Shown here: positions 47,105 to 59,879 of the stretch, piece after piece
How positions within the stretch are numbered: position 1 is the stretch's first letter
Layout: every line of letters starts with the position of its first letter
Assembly (NCBI GenBank): GCA_032164295.1
Contig: JAJHTX010000004.1
Span: 2,108,001 to 2,172,000, forward strand
Reading direction: 5' to 3'
Length of the DNA: 64,000 bases
Source of the DNA: Inonotus obliquus
Taxonomy: Eukaryota > Basidiomycota > Agaricomycetes > Hymenochaetales > Hymenochaetaceae
The notes under the pieces: model-generated
Told to the model about the DNA's origin: nothing
What the model saw: only the letters and a program-made list of their open reading frames with translations
The model's database searches: none
Program-made: the position numbers and the translations under genes

Positions 47105-48540
47105 AAGTTGTTCAAGTCAGAGGTTCCTCTATAGGAGAATCAGGCGGCGACGAGCTCATACAGGAACGTATCAACCCACGATTAGCCGAATTCACGCATG
47201 AACAAGGTTCTCAGCTAGAAATCGAGTGAGCATTACTCCAATTTATCCCCTTGGTTTTCCAGTTGCTGAAATGAAATTAGATCAGTACACTTGGAGAACT
47301 AGACTAGAAATCATTGGATCCGCAATACACTCAAAGTTAGCTATATATGTAGCTCAAATGAATCGGGTCGGCCATACATTGATGTTCATATTGTCTCCCG
47401 CGCATCAAATCCGTTAAATCTTCCAGGACGAGAATGGCTTCGATGTGAAACAGAAGCTTGCTCATTATCTTCGTTTCCTTCTAGGGCCGACGAAACTGCG
47501 ATGCATCGATGTATACTCCTTCCTTTTATCATTCGTTCATTCGTTCTTTCCTCGGAACTCATTGGTACCATACGCGGAAGACGTATTGGTGATTCCTTCA
47601 AGCTGAGCCGACTAGATAAGTACCGCAAATTAAATTTTGTCTACGTCTGGATCACTCGATTCTTCTCCTTGGCCTTATATGATTGGATTGTAGAAGATGC
47701 ACGTTGTCAAATGGCAAGCCGTAACTCATTCGTGAATTCGTGTCAACCATCGAGCATGCTCACATCTCCGCCAAACAGTTTTACGTACGTAAAGTTTCCT
47801 ACCCATCTCCCCTTTACGTTCAATCTTATATGGTTTCTTCCATACATTTCATCTCGCTCTGTACCGAACTGCTTATAAACCTAAAATAGTTCACGAGGCT
47901 ATTGTAATTTAGTAAGGGCATTTACAGTTGCGGGCGCGACATTGCTCCAACATTTAATCCGCGATATCATACCATCAAACCATTCCGCGGCGCTTATGTG
48001 GCTCTCCGGTTTTCTCTTCTCTCACCGTCGCTTCACCGTCACAAATCCCTTATACATTTCTCGACTAATTTCATCTGCTTTAACCAAATGCGATTCCGAT
48101 TGTGGAGAAAGAAAGGGCTGATATTGATATCCTGGTCAAAGTCCTTTCTTATTGGCTTCTAGACTTGCGGTCCACAATCTTCCTCTTTCATTCGCTTCGA
48201 TCTTTGTGAATTACAATTCGCTTTACATGTTATCGTTGCTAACTGGTTCACTTCTCGTCTTTTCTCTTATTAGATTGTACTACTGGGTACGAAAGCCGAG
48301 CTAGAACGTCTCAAACACCCGCCTATGTTCCTGAACCTGGAGTGGAGAATCGTCCCTATCCGCCCATCTTTTTAACATATCATTACCTTCTTGTCTATGG
48401 AACGCACTTTATCGACGACTGACGACTGATGACTGATAGGGAGACGAGCTTGATGAAGATGAAGGTGGCGTATCTTGGCTAGAAGATTAGTTGCCTATAC
48501 TTCCTCGAGATATCGTCTGAGTTTGATTCTCACGAGAGAA
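47105..48540 (+). pseudogene. Decayed GNAT acetyltransferase copy
   Basis: A second, degenerate version of the acetyltransferase at 39842. It reads GDELIQERINPRLAEFTHEQ and ends at the same kind of GTGAG donor. After about 260 bases an acceptor starts ADETAMHRCILLPF, then ELIGTIRGRRIGDSFKLSRL and LALYDWIVEDARCQ. The next block, EHAHISAKQFY, is in another frame, so a frameshift has occurred. Much later come TGYESRA, then GDELDEDEGG with a stop. The order of exons and even the long introns match the intact copy. It lacks an intact acetyl-CoA loop (an insertion separates KYRKLNF and LALYDW) and the conserved GAPHQKM end. Confidence 0.8.
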
Positions 48541-50227
48541 TCAAAGAAGGGTGTCTAAATCTGATGACGTATCGCGACTATTATGCCGATTTTGATATCG
48601 GAACTGGTTCGCAACTATCGCTTCTTTAAGCTTCTTGACGAGTTGATGAAGTCTGAAGTCGCGAACTTTAGCTCAAACTTTGACTTCTTCGCACTTCGCA
48701 CTTCGCCTTATCTTTTTCATATTTACTTTGTAATCATGGATGACTATGATTATAATTCTGCTCCTTCCGCTCCGAATATATACTGAGCAAAAAAACAATG
48801 TACACATGAGAGCATAAATCGCTGAGAAATATCAATGTCTATATGTGACAATAACTGAGCGGGGAGCTGAATGTCTATCTGGGGTATATACAATAGCACA
48901 GCACATGTATCTGTCTCAGAACAAGATAGAGGAAAGAAAGGAGGAAAAGGGAAGCCTATGAATACAGGGTGTGGGCATAACTATACAGTCGTTGACAGCT
49001 CGAAATCTGACAGAAAACTGAAAGCGAAAAAGCAGAGGGAAATCGTAATACTACTGAAGTCCATCGAGAGCGTGTAACAACCACCTAATAATAAATGCTT
49101 GACAGAACGAAGAGGCTGAGAAACAAGCCAATGCATAAAGTGCGGATCGCACTATCGTCCATTGAGAAGGGCATAGCTCGACCTCTTCGACCCCTATCTC
49201 ATTACGAGGCAAGGATGTCAAGCAACCGGAAGAAGGAAAACCAGGTGACATAATTCCCCAAACCGGCTAAGGAAATGACAAGAAAAAAACATATAAACGT
49301 GAAGATCAAAGCCGGGGGTATGGCGACAAGATAGAAATCGTAAAGAATCATCACGAGAGGTGGTGGATCAAAGCGAATATAGACAGAAAAAGAAAAAAAT
49401 AACTGTTCGTTCACATTCAGCCAAGGCTGAATAAGCAAGGATCTAAAGGAGCAGTAACGTCTCCTATCCCAATCCCAAAAAGGAAAGAAGAGAAGCCACA
49501 GGGAAAACAAAGAACGCCAAAAAGAGTGTGTCGGCTGACCGACGGATAAAGAATGTGAGAAATGCTCGGAGTCGTCGTTGCATGTATCTGCGCGAGCGGA
49601 AGTCAAGAAAGGGGCAAGCAGGGAAGGGATAATAGAAGGGAGCAAGGGAATGAAATTTACCACGCGATAGCGACCAAAAAGTTTCAATTCATGAAGCCGG
49701 TGAAGGGAACAGAAGGGAATAGAAGATTTCGAGAGCGATTGCAGCAGTCTCCGCCCAGTCGGTATTGGTTCTATTCAACAATTCGACTCGGCATTGATAT
49801 CGGCATGCATCCCCTTTCGGGGAAGACAGCGACAGCAGGGGAGAATTCCGGGCTCGCGGAAGGAGAGTGGAGTCAAACGGATAAGGCCGATGGGTAAGGG
49901 TCAAACCGAGTTGCTGAATAGGCAAAGGCGATAGTGCAGACGAATGACGGTACGACCCAGCGACCTGAAAGATACAGCATAGGGTGTAGGGCAAAGGGCA
50001 AAGGGTACACGAATATCGGCGGAGCGAGAGAGAGTGCAAGGTTAGGGGCGACACTCGGGGGACGAGAGGGTTGGAAAGTGCGAAACGACAGCAAAGGCAA
50101 GAAGGGACCAGTGGAACAGCGCATCCATCCTTCTACTGTCTACGGTCTCCGTCTTAGTTTGGACATGAACGACATTACGAGTAATGTAGATCAGTGCCCC
50201 GCATCGACGGTTTTGCAATCTTTAAAC
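48541..50227. other. Long 3' flank of the tandem-HMG gene
   Basis: 1.7 kb with no convincing gene. From about 48870 the minus strand is pyrimidine-rich and holds open but low-complexity, Phe/Leu-rich frames (161 codons at 49202-49687). This is more like a long 3' UTR than protein. Confidence 0.4.
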
Positions 50228-53200
50228 TCATAGCCGTCCTTTCCGGATCGCGGCTCCGCGTTCATCGTCTGTTGTGCATCCTTCGCTGTCCATCTCCATC
50301 TCCGGTTCGCTGTCCGAGTTCATGCCCATCTCATGTGCGGGTCTGCCGATGACAAACGTCGTTCCCTCACCATTATACGCAAAGAACGTCGAGGAAGAAC
50401 CCGACGTGGGAGGTAATGCGTCGTCCGTGTTGAAGCTGATGGTTGTCTCAAATCCAACTGTCCCCTCTTCGTACAAACGACGTGCGGCTTCATAAGCCAG
50501 CTTCTCTTTTTCCGCTTGCGCTAAGAATGGCTACGAAAACATAGTCAGTAATCTTTAACACAGAAATAAGAAAAATGAATGAAAAAAAAATTATAAAAAA
50601 TGAAAAACGTAATCAAAGGATAGGGGCTCCCGGCATACCTCGGGATCATGCGAAAGCAGGGAAGGATTCGAAATAGAAGAGAAGACAGGACCCAGAAGCA
50701 TACAAAGGGAGTGGGAACAGGTGAACAGATACGCCGCAAAGTGAAGAGCGGAGAAGAGGGGAGGAGAAGGATAATGAAGATAGCCGAGAAGCGGAGTGAA
50801 CGTAACCAAAACAAGTTGAGAAGGCTGCGCAGCAAGGTGGGTTGAAGTGATTGGGTGCTTTGACGCTGGCGCGGTGAATTGAGGCACAGCGTCAGGGTCG
50901 GAGCCCGAAAACTATGAGGTCGAAGGGTTTCTGAGGGGCGCGACGAAAGAATCAAAAGGGGAAAACACCGCCATGCTTTGCAGAGATGACAATGGTTAAT
51001 GCATCCCAATACGTCCCAAACCAAAAAGATGTTCCCAAGCTAAGGCTTAGGGATCCATATGCCGGAACCCGCAGCAGTACCAAGCACCTAAATTCCCAAT
51101 CTGGCATGGTGACAAACACACACACACACAGAAGCCCACACACCGAAGACAGCCCGAAAAGGCAAAGCGTCGAGTGGTCATGCCAGAAATAGTGAGGCGA
51201 AATGGCAGAAGAAGAGAGCCAATCGCGGATGCTGCTCGGGGAGACAAAGAAGGGAAAGGAGGGGGGGCGAAGAGCAGGCGAAGAGAGGAAGAAAGAAACG
51301 AGGAAAAACGAGGAATCGTAACATAATATCAATTGAAAGTTGAGGCTCACCTTGCGCTCTTCGTCAGTCATAGCGCGCCAGAATCGGGCTGCCAGCACAC
51401 TCTGCGCTGTTGTCTCCTTCTCATCTCCAAATACTCGCTTTACGCGGTTCGGGTCGGCGCGAATATGCTGTAAGAACATGAAATACGCCGACAAAGGCTT
51501 CTTTGGGGCGTTCGGGTCTTTGATGTTCCCCTTGCGTGACTTCCCAGCGCGTCGTTGCGCAGTACGAAAGGCGTTCTCACGTTTAATATCCTCTGGCGTC
51601 AGCGTGCGCTGCCATGCGGCGAGCTCGCGTTCCCGCGCTTCTTTTAACGCCTGCGAGCGGCGCTTGTATGGCTGCAAAGAGGAGTACAATTAGCATACTC
51701 ATGTAAAGCAAAGCCAGACAGCAGTGAAGATGAACGTACCTCCTTCTCCTCGGGAGTTAACTCAGCATACTCTGCACCAGCTTCTTTCGCTGCTTGAGCA
51801 ACATTGAGCTTGCGATCACCGTTGATCATCTGATGTTTCTGAATCCAGTCCGTAAAGTACAGCTGCCAAGTCGACGGCGCGAGCTTCGGTGGGCGAAGCT
51901 CAGAGCGTGCGGGCGCATCATCCCTGTCTTTGTTATATTTTGAAGGAGATGAAGGTACCTCATTCTCTACGGAGTGCTCCCGAGATTTCGCACGTGCAGG
52001 AGAAAGAGGGTATGGGCGAAGCTTTGGTGAAGGTGTCTGTGCATTAGAAGACCGTTTCTTGCGACGCACTGTTGCATCTGGGTCTACGTCGCTCAATCCA
52101 ACTCGAAGGCTTGACGAAGAAGTCGAAGAATGAAGCCTGGGAAAGGCGACGCGTACTGTCGCCATATTATCCTCATTGACCTGCGAAGTCACATCGTTTC
52201 CATTCTTGTTGAAATCCATTCCTGAGCTGGTGGCGAGTCCCACAGCAGTACCCCAGACATTCTCTTGCTCGGACTTCGGCATCACGTTGTCATATTCACT
52301 GGCTTCACTACGCCGTTTCTGTAACTGCTGAGTCGGCCCATGGGTAAAGCCGCGTGTAGAGAACATTGCGCGTTGGGCGTCACGCAGTCCCGAACCGAGC
52401 CGTTGACTGTACGAGCGTACACGAGCGCGGAGGGTATTTCCACCTCTAAGCCCGTTGCCAGAGGTACTATTGAGTAAGGTTCTCTCAACATTGCTATTGA
52501 ATGAACTGTCCACAGCTCCTGCTGTAAATGTGGAGTGCTCTGGAGAGGTCATGAACGTGAAGTTGCTAAGTGGTAATGCAGGGGCACTTGAGGGTTGGAA
52601 CAACTGCGTGAGCGAATGTCCGTACGGATGGAACGTCGCACCCATGCTTCCGCCGACGTTGGCAGTGGAGGGAGCGGGTATCGGAATAGCAGCAGACGCA
52701 GATGGCGGGGGAACAAACCCAATACTACGTTCATGAACCCGTTGTCCATAGGCGGTCTGGTCGGTAAAGCTACGGCCGTGTTCACCAAGCATTATTGGTG
52801 AGGAAGGAGCCGCCGTGTTATCCCATAGCTGGTCTGCCCAAGTAGGCGCGATCCTTGTGACCGGTGCGCTCATAGGTGCATTCAATTCAAGCTCTTGCGG
52901 TGAAATAGCCGGAGAAGGGCTTGAAGCTAACCGAGGACGCGGAGGTATGTCCATTGCACCCGAGGAAAGGGGAAACGGCTGTTGTTGGCCTTGTTCTTGG
53001 TGCTGCTGGATTTGCCCGTGAACGTGCATGACGTCTTCTTGATGAGGTGATGTCGGTGAGTGCGACCCAAAATCTTCCTTTGGCAACTGCTGCGTCTGAG
53101 GCAGTGTTTGAGACTGCGGCTGAGCAGAAAGAGCCTCGAATGACTCCCACGGAAGCGTACTCTCGGCGTGGGGATGAAAGCCAAGGCCAAATCCCGCGGA

Positions 53201-53977
53201 GTCTGCACACGGGCTAGCATCAAAGAACACAGCGTCGGAGCCGGCCATGTTATAGTCATACCCATAGTTGTGCGGACTTGCGAAGAGCGAGCCATGAACA
53301 CCACCCAAGTTCTCATCACCAAAGGCAAGCCCGGGCCCGGGTCCAAGTACAGGAAAGTCGTACGAAGGAGAGTAGAGAGGTGGGGAGCGCGGAGAGGTGT
53401 TGTTAACATCCACAAGATGCAGGGTACTCGCAGACCACGACGCTGTCGATGGCGAACCGAACCCAAAGTTAGAGTTGGAATCTGAGAGAGCAGGCGACGC
53501 GTCGTCCGCGTCACTTGACGGAGGTGGGGATGCATGTGTGGGACTGGAGGCACTATCGCCTATGACCGCGACAGCAGGGACAGGGGAAGTATTAGTCATG
53601 AAAGGTGACGAGCTCTTGAGTGCGTCGAACGCAAAGTACTGAGCCATGTCTACGTCGGCGAGCTCTTGCTCAAACCGCATCTCCGCGTCCTCGGCGTCCG
53701 ATGGTGCGGAAGCAAAACCGGTGGAGGAATGGAGAGGATCACTGTCATGACCGACGGAAGCAAAGTGCACGGCAACATTCGCGTTGGTGTTCACGTCGCT
53801 GTGGGCAGCGAAGGAGACGGTAGGAGGAGAAAAGAGGGGAGCAATGCCCCTGTCGGTGAATTCGCGCTTAGACGCGTCGGAAGACATTGGGGAGAAGGGA
53901 GTAGGCGCGTGGGAGCGAGAGGGTGAAGGAGGGAGATGGGGGGCGGGACTGTTAAACGTGTTTGAGGGACGGAACAT
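50228..53977 (-). CDS. Tandem HMG-box protein with long disordered arm
   Basis: Probable chromatin or transcription factor. Exon 1 starts at 53977 (MFRPSNTFNSPAPHLPPSPS) and codes a Ser/Pro/Ala/Gln-rich arm of over 650 residues. Its end begins the first HMG box: RPPKLAPSTWQLYFTDWIQK, LNVAQAAKEAGAEYAELTPE, which continues in exon 2 with PYKRRSQALKEARERELAAW. A linker leads to the second box, DPNAPKKPLSAYFMFLQHIR, ARFWRAMTDEERK. After an intron of 820 nt (51350-50531) it resumes PFLAQAEKEKLAYEAARRLY. The C-terminus is acidic, with ERGAAIRKGRL at 50228. The second box has the NHP6-type NAPKKPLSAY motif; the first is more divergent. Confidence 0.85.
51114..51131. repeat. CA dinucleotide repeat
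   Basis: A run of about eight CA units on the plus strand inside the 820-nt intron of the tandem-HMG gene. Confidence 0.8.
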
Positions 53978-54046
53978 GCGGGAGGGAAGGAGAGGTGCGG
54001 GAGGGGATTTATAGAGATGCGGACAGGGATGAGTATTTATAGTGAA

Positions 54047-54328
54047 CTAGATAATGAGATTAGGATTAGTGCAGTGACCCGATCTGTACACAATATGGCT
54101 TACCACTACTTTTGTCATCTCCCCTTCCTCGTTCGTCCAGGAGGTCCTCCGCTTATTAGGAGGACTAACTCCGATTGCCTTGCCAGACGGGTCAGGGTGA
54201 ATCAGAACACGACGATTGGAGACGGCTTGAAGTGATGCACGGATAGATTGATGGAGGGCCCAAATGGATACGGCATCTGTGGGCGCCGATCGCAGTATTT
54301 GAAGTAGAGTATAGTGAGTCATAGTCAT
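54047..54328 (-). CDS. Possible small upstream ORF
   Basis: A 93-codon frame from an ATG at 54328 (MTMTHYTLLQILRSAPTDAV, then VSPPNKRRTSWTNEEGEMTK). It lies 70 bases upstream of the tandem-HMG start on the same strand. It could be a uORF in that transcript, a tiny gene, or chance. No motif. Confidence 0.3.
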   Translation of the reverse strand: MTMTHYTLLQILRSAPTDAVSIWALHQSIRASLQAVSNRRVLIHPDPSGKAIGVSPPNKRRTSWTNEEGEMTKVVVSHIVYRSGHCTNPNLII

Positions 54329-56187
54329 GTGCTGTGCGCTGGCTTCTTCTTGTTTCCTGAAATTCTTTGTGCTTCGGACAGACGGTGGGAGTCAGGCGGG
54401 TAGAGAACAAAAGGGACGGCGACGGTGAAGTATTACGAAATCCGAGGGTAGTATCGCTGTCAAGGCATTTCCAATAAGCTAGTCTGCGTGTGTTCCGACA
54501 TGACGAGTAGAGTAATCTTGGATGCGAGAGGCGTGTCCTCGGCGGTGCGGGTCACCCTTCCGTTACAGGGTCCAACGTGACTCTTAGTAGTCACATCACG
54601 TACTCTATTGAATCTTCTCTTACGGGTCACATCTACCTTTTAGAGTTTTATATCGGGAGTGCTCAGGGTCCTTCATCTCAGGGTCCGCCGGCTTCTCGTC
54701 ATTGTCCTTCCGCCGCTTCTCTCCCCCTTCATCAAACTATCTCGGCGGAATTGTAATTATATTTTGTTGTTGAAAAATAAACATGGCCATATATGTGATA
54801 TCTGCACATCACCACTCTTGTGGCCTGCCCCGTCACAGTAGTCATACTTGCATCCTGTCCGCCACTGCCCCGTCACATGAATACAATGACTCACGGCGTT
54901 TCGCAGTCGCAGCTTGCCGTACTTTCACCTCGCCGTCGTACACACGGGATCAATTCATAGACGGGCGCGTCGGTCACTCTTATTAATTTCCTCTCACGAT
55001 TCGACAGAAGAATCCAGACCGTCGTCTTACCACCGAATCCCCACCACTCTGGCCTCATGTTCGACCTACGATCTGACCGTCGATCACCGGCGTATCAAAC
55101 TTTCTCATCCCTGCATTCAACCTTGCAGCGATGCGGATAAAGTCTCTGCATGCAAGTATGAAATGCCGACACCGATTTGTCTTGTGTCCGTCAAGTACGG
55201 GGTGTTCCCTCCGGTATGAACGATGTTCAGGTTCAAGAGCGCCACGGAAACCTTCGCCGGTCGTCAGACCATGGGGTATCGCACTATCTTGTGTATCTTG
55301 TGCGTTGTGAGCGCAGGCGAGCGCGAATCGCCGACGATCACGCGCTCCACTTTCGTAAGATAGCTAAAGGGTCAGACTCGAGAATGGGCGCACATGATTT
55401 CAATACCATTCACTCTCCAACTCGTCAACCCCTTCATTTACTGCACCATCCCGGTTGCTCCGGCCGTCTGAGGCGGGATGTGTCTCTGTCTGCCACTAAT
55501 ACTACCATTGTGAGTGCTACTCTGGTATTCACAATCGTCGGCCACGCCACGTATCTTCCGTGCTAACTGACAGATACGATTTCACCGGACTCCGTCCCTT
55601 GTTATTTTCAATGATCTCTCTAATTTCGAAGGACAAGACTGGGAGTACCAGCTAGCAAGATACACGGTGTGTAATACATCGACAGGCAATAACCGATGCC
55701 GAGGCCTGGGACTAAAATAGCCCATAATGTCCACGCCCGCTGACGCACTCCCGCGAACCTCAAAATTGGAACAGAATCCTCTGGGCATTATGATCAGAAG
55801 GACCATCTTAGTCTGTATCCTGTCCGGCGAGAAATATCAGACTCGAATACCGACTCGGATGCCAGGATGATCATCAACTAACTCATCATCATCACACCAG
55901 TCCTATCACGACGACCATTTCACCCAATGACGAAATCGAGTGATATCGATGGTTTCCCCCTGATGCACAGTTTGGACTAATGAGAATTCGATTCGATCCA
56001 TACGGGCATCTTGGATCCCTACACTAAGGCGGCTCGGGAAGAACTCCGATATAGCTCGGCGCTGCGTGACACGGAGTGATAATGACTAGTAGAGAGGGGT
56101 GAGTGGAGCCAGAGATAGAGGCGCGCGATAGAAACATATCGCTCAGTCGAAACCTCCATTCTCCCAGGTTGACCGTATGTTCGGAAA

Positions 56188-56241
56188 GTAACGCGTGAGT
56201 TTGATACGCGTCGTACCGAGTAAGTATCAAACTCACGTTAC
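56188..56241. repeat. Long hairpin / inverted repeat
   Basis: GTAACGCGTGAGTTTGATAC (56188-56207) pairs with GTATCAAACTCACGTTAC (56224-56241) across a 16-base loop. The only flaw is a two-base CG bulge in the left arm. GAAA and TTTC just outside can extend the stem. Confidence 0.85.
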
Positions 56242-57916
56242 CCTTTCACCAAAGATGAATTTGATCTATCGATACTATTACGCAGCGTTCTTAACTACAT
56301 CCGCACATGATTCAGGACGGAAGAATTGTAAGCGCCTCAGGGCCCCGAGAGTGCCGAGCGGATCAAACTCAAGTGCCATAGGATCACCAGACGAAGCGCG
56401 CCGCGTCAAAGCTTTCGGCAGCGCCCGCGCCACGGCACCGTTGTAACTGAATGTCAACAAGCGCGCTTTGTGTGTCTTTTTTAATACCAATCCTAATCCT
56501 AATCTTCTTTCAGTTTCCTTATTCATCTCGTATCAAGCTGACGAGGAAGCTGTGTCGATGAAGATGGAAATGACAAAGATGAGAGGCGCGGTTGAATATA
56601 GGGTAAATACTCATTCTAGTTAATCTCTAGATCGATCCTGGGTTATCTGAGAGGCACGTAAAACCTATATGATCAGAGCTGTACGCTGACTGAGATCTGT
56701 TTATGAATTTCAAGCCTTGGCAAGTGGCAAACCGTTAGAGCTTACGGTGTTGTGAAACCCAAACGCGGTGGTACACGGAAGATGTGTAAGTACTAGTATC
56801 GAAACGTATCTCACTCGAAACGACCTATCACAGGGAAGAGGGAACAGTGAAGGGTTACAATTGAAACATACGGCAAGTTCTAACAACCGGTCTGAGCGCT
56901 ACAGCAAGACGCCAATTGCACTGCTCAACGCTATTTCGCTCGTGCTCAATCTCGAACTTTTCGGGGGTTTAAAATTCCCTTATCAGCACGGGGATTGAAT
57001 GCGAGTACGGCCACAGTAACGCGGGCCCGGGTATGGAATGCGGAATCAAAGCATCTACATTCCAATGACTGATGATAATCATATCTTGCTCTCTCCATTC
57101 TCCATTCTATAACGTCGATCTTTATTTTTATTGTGGCCGTGGTTATACATACTAAGCAACCGCGGAATCAAAAATAAACAACTGGCTCCGTCTTTGGATT
57201 TGGAAGGTACCTGACCGATTGGAAGAATGGGTGGGTGGGAGGTGAGTCTTGACCCTCAGACTCAGACGCAGAGGCTTCAAGGATAATAATAACTCTGCTC
57301 CATACGATATACACGAGATACGAGAGAGAGGTTCCCAATATTGGTATCTTCGAGATAAGCAATGGAAGCCGCAGTACAAGTTGGACTCGGACTCGACCAC
57401 GAGAATCCAGTCCAGAGTCATCGAACTCGAATAATCTAGACTCTCGACGATACGAACACCAATACTCTCTCTCTCGCGAGAACGGAACTCAAAATATAGC
57501 AAGCAGGACCCTCCAATTTTATAATTTCTATAAAAATCTTCGTTGAGATAAATATAAATTTAAGGTTCTCCGAGTTCTTGTTCCTTTCGCATTTTACCGC
57601 GTACTCCTTACCCTTAGCCACTCTTTCCACAGGAGTCTAAGATTCTAGGAGTAGAGGAGGTAGGAGTCTAGGAGATACGTGATAAGTGATAAGGAGGGAA
57701 TCCTATGTCGGTATACAGCGAACGAGGTATCACTATTCCCAAGTCCGGAATCAGACTTATGGCTACTGTTTGCTTATGTCTTAGGGGGAGGGGAAAGAGG
57801 AGAAAAGATTCGATCAATCATGGAAGGTTGAATGTCTGCGACAAATCCTTGTATAGTAAGTAGAAGCCGCCGGCACTCTCAAAGTTCGTATGTAGGTGGT
57901 GCGTCACAGTGGCGAA

Positions 57917-57950
57917 TGGAGAAGTGGAGAAGTGGAGAAGTAGAGAAGTT
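57917..57950. repeat. GAGAAGTG tandem repeat
   Basis: Four near-identical units of the type GGAGAAGT follow one another, the last ones altered to AGAGAAGT. Confidence 0.7.
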
Positions 57951-57994
57951 TGACCTGTTTGTTATACTCCCGATTCTGAGCGACTCAGGAGAAC

Positions 57995-58035
57995 CACAGA
58001 ACTACGGAACTACAGAACTACGGAAGTACGGAACT
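57995..58035. repeat. GGAACTACAGAACTAC-type repeat
   Basis: Short units ACTACGGA, ACTACAGA and AGTACGGA alternate about five times, with drift between copies. Confidence 0.7.
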
Positions 58036-58626
58036 AGCTGGTCAGATGGATAGACGATAGACGGATGGATGAATAGAGATGAAATTGACATTATAACATG
58101 ATATCATCAATACAGAGTATCAGAATATCAGAGTCACTGAAGCCGAAGCCGAAGATATGGAACATAAACTCCTTTACACAGCAACGTTAACGACTTGACT
58201 TGATCTGGAAGAACATACTTGACTCGGAAATCTATTATTAGTGGTGGCCCGCGTGGTTGTTGCCTTTTTGCGTTTGTCACATCCATCGTACAGATCTCCG
58301 CGGGAATAAACACGTCGACGTCGACATCGACATCAAACAGACAGTAGGGTCCGGGCAACACCAGTGGATACTCCTTACTTCTTCATCACTCGCGCATCAT
58401 CACTAGTAACCTAACCGATGACCCATAACCAATCAGGAGGATAAGTGATTCCGAGTCGGTGATTTCCAATCCAAGAATGAAGAATGAAGAATGAAGAAGT
58501 GGGGAACAAAAGGACCAAAAGTCTGAAAGAAGCAAAACGTACGTACTAATAACGAGTAACGAGACTGGTAATCAGTGATCCTTAGAAATTCCAAGTTGCT
58601 TATTGGTTATGCTCCATGCCATGACT

Positions 58627-58665
58627 TGATGAGAAATGAGAAATGAAAAATGAGAAATGAGAAGG
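58627..58665. repeat. GAGAAAT tandem repeat
   Basis: Five copies of a GAGAAAT or GAAAAAT unit in tandem. Confidence 0.7.
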
Positions 58666-58754
58666 ATGGATCCAGGATTTCAGAACTTCGAACCGCATAA
58701 CTTCAGAAGAACTCCGGAATCATCGATAGTAGTACTGGTTCTAGTTCTAGCAAT

Positions 58755-58790
58755 TCCCAAATCTAAATCCAAATCCAAATCCAAATCCTA
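58755..58790. repeat. AAATCC tandem repeat
   Basis: Six-base unit AAATCC (first copy AAATCT) repeated about six times. Confidence 0.8.
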
Positions 58791-58866
58791 GCGAGATTCA
58801 AATTCAAATTCGAAATTTAAGAAACTCGATTCGTGAAGAGGTACAGAAGACAGAAGGTACAAGGTA

Positions 58867-58905
58867 TAAGATGGAAGATGGAAGATGGAAGACAGAAGAC
58901 AGAAA
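58867..58905. repeat. GGAAGAT/AGACAGA repeat
   Basis: Three or more GGAAGAT units pass directly into GAAGACA units, again imperfect tandem duplication. Confidence 0.7.
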
Positions 58906-59858
58906 GGACAAACGGCAACAAACGGAAAAGGAAAGTTAAATCCACCTGGTATCAATATTTCGGTTCGGCGGTTCGTTCGGATTGAGAAAATGGGTAGCGG
59001 GTAGCGGGTAGAGAGAATCCTACATACAAAGTACTAGTCAGTACTTGGAGCTCAACTCCACGGAGAAGAGAAAGAAGCACACACGCATCTTCACAAACAT
59101 TAATATTTATGATTATAAACCATAACCAGATACACGTCCGCATGACGCATGATATCGATAGCAGGGGTCCGAGTCCACGTTTATCAACGAGCGGGACTTT
59201 CTCAAGTAAGTAAGTAGAATCCTAGGAGTTAAAACCGGAATCCGGAATCCGGAGCCCTCGCGCACCCCGACCGGCGAATCTTCCACGAGACGGAGGGAGA
59301 CACGTTTATCGATTGGCGCTTCCTTCAATCCTTCCCTTCCCTACCTATCCTATCCCTATCCTATGAACCTCCATCCATCGGCGGATTTAACCTACATTCC
59401 CTATCCCAATCCTCAGCCTCATCCTTATCCTCATCCTTTCTCTCTCACCAATTACTTTCCTTCTTTTTCGTCTTTCGATCCCTCCCACCTCCAACTTTCT
59501 CGAATTCCGATTTCCGCATTTTGAATTCAAATTTCGATTTCGATTTCGACTGAAGCTTTCGTTTTTCTGTATATGAGACCCTGTGATCGGAAGTCGGGTT
59601 CGGTCCGGTCCGGTCTGATCTGATCAAGTTTAAGCCCAAATTTTTTCAAATAAACCAAACCACATATGGTAATATACTATAACAGATAAAAAACGTCAGA
59701 ATCAATAACACTTCGAACAAAAGGGTTGAAATACGATCTGAGCAGACGAATGACGAGTGACCTGGGACGTACCTCATGAATCGGGTAAGAAATGGATAGG
59801 GATAGATGAAAGACGGAGAGAAGGAGAGACGTGATGGGATGGACGAAACAAACTTTCA

Positions 59859-59879
59859 TAGTTTCATAGTTTCATAGAA
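59859..59879. repeat. TTTCATAG repeat
   Basis: Three consecutive TTTCATAG-type units. Confidence 0.7.

Noticed and set aside
49202..49687. 161-codon hydrophobic minus frame resembling a membrane protein
   Set aside because: Lies in a pyrimidine-rich 3' flank that yields Phe/Leu/Ser by composition alone; no family recognised.
50545..51024. 159-codon minus frame
   Set aside because: Falls wholly within the 820-nt intron of the tandem-HMG gene; pyrimidine-tract artefact.
55177..55566. 129-codon plus frame as a possible gene
   Set aside because: No motif, biased Arg/His composition, no splice logic.
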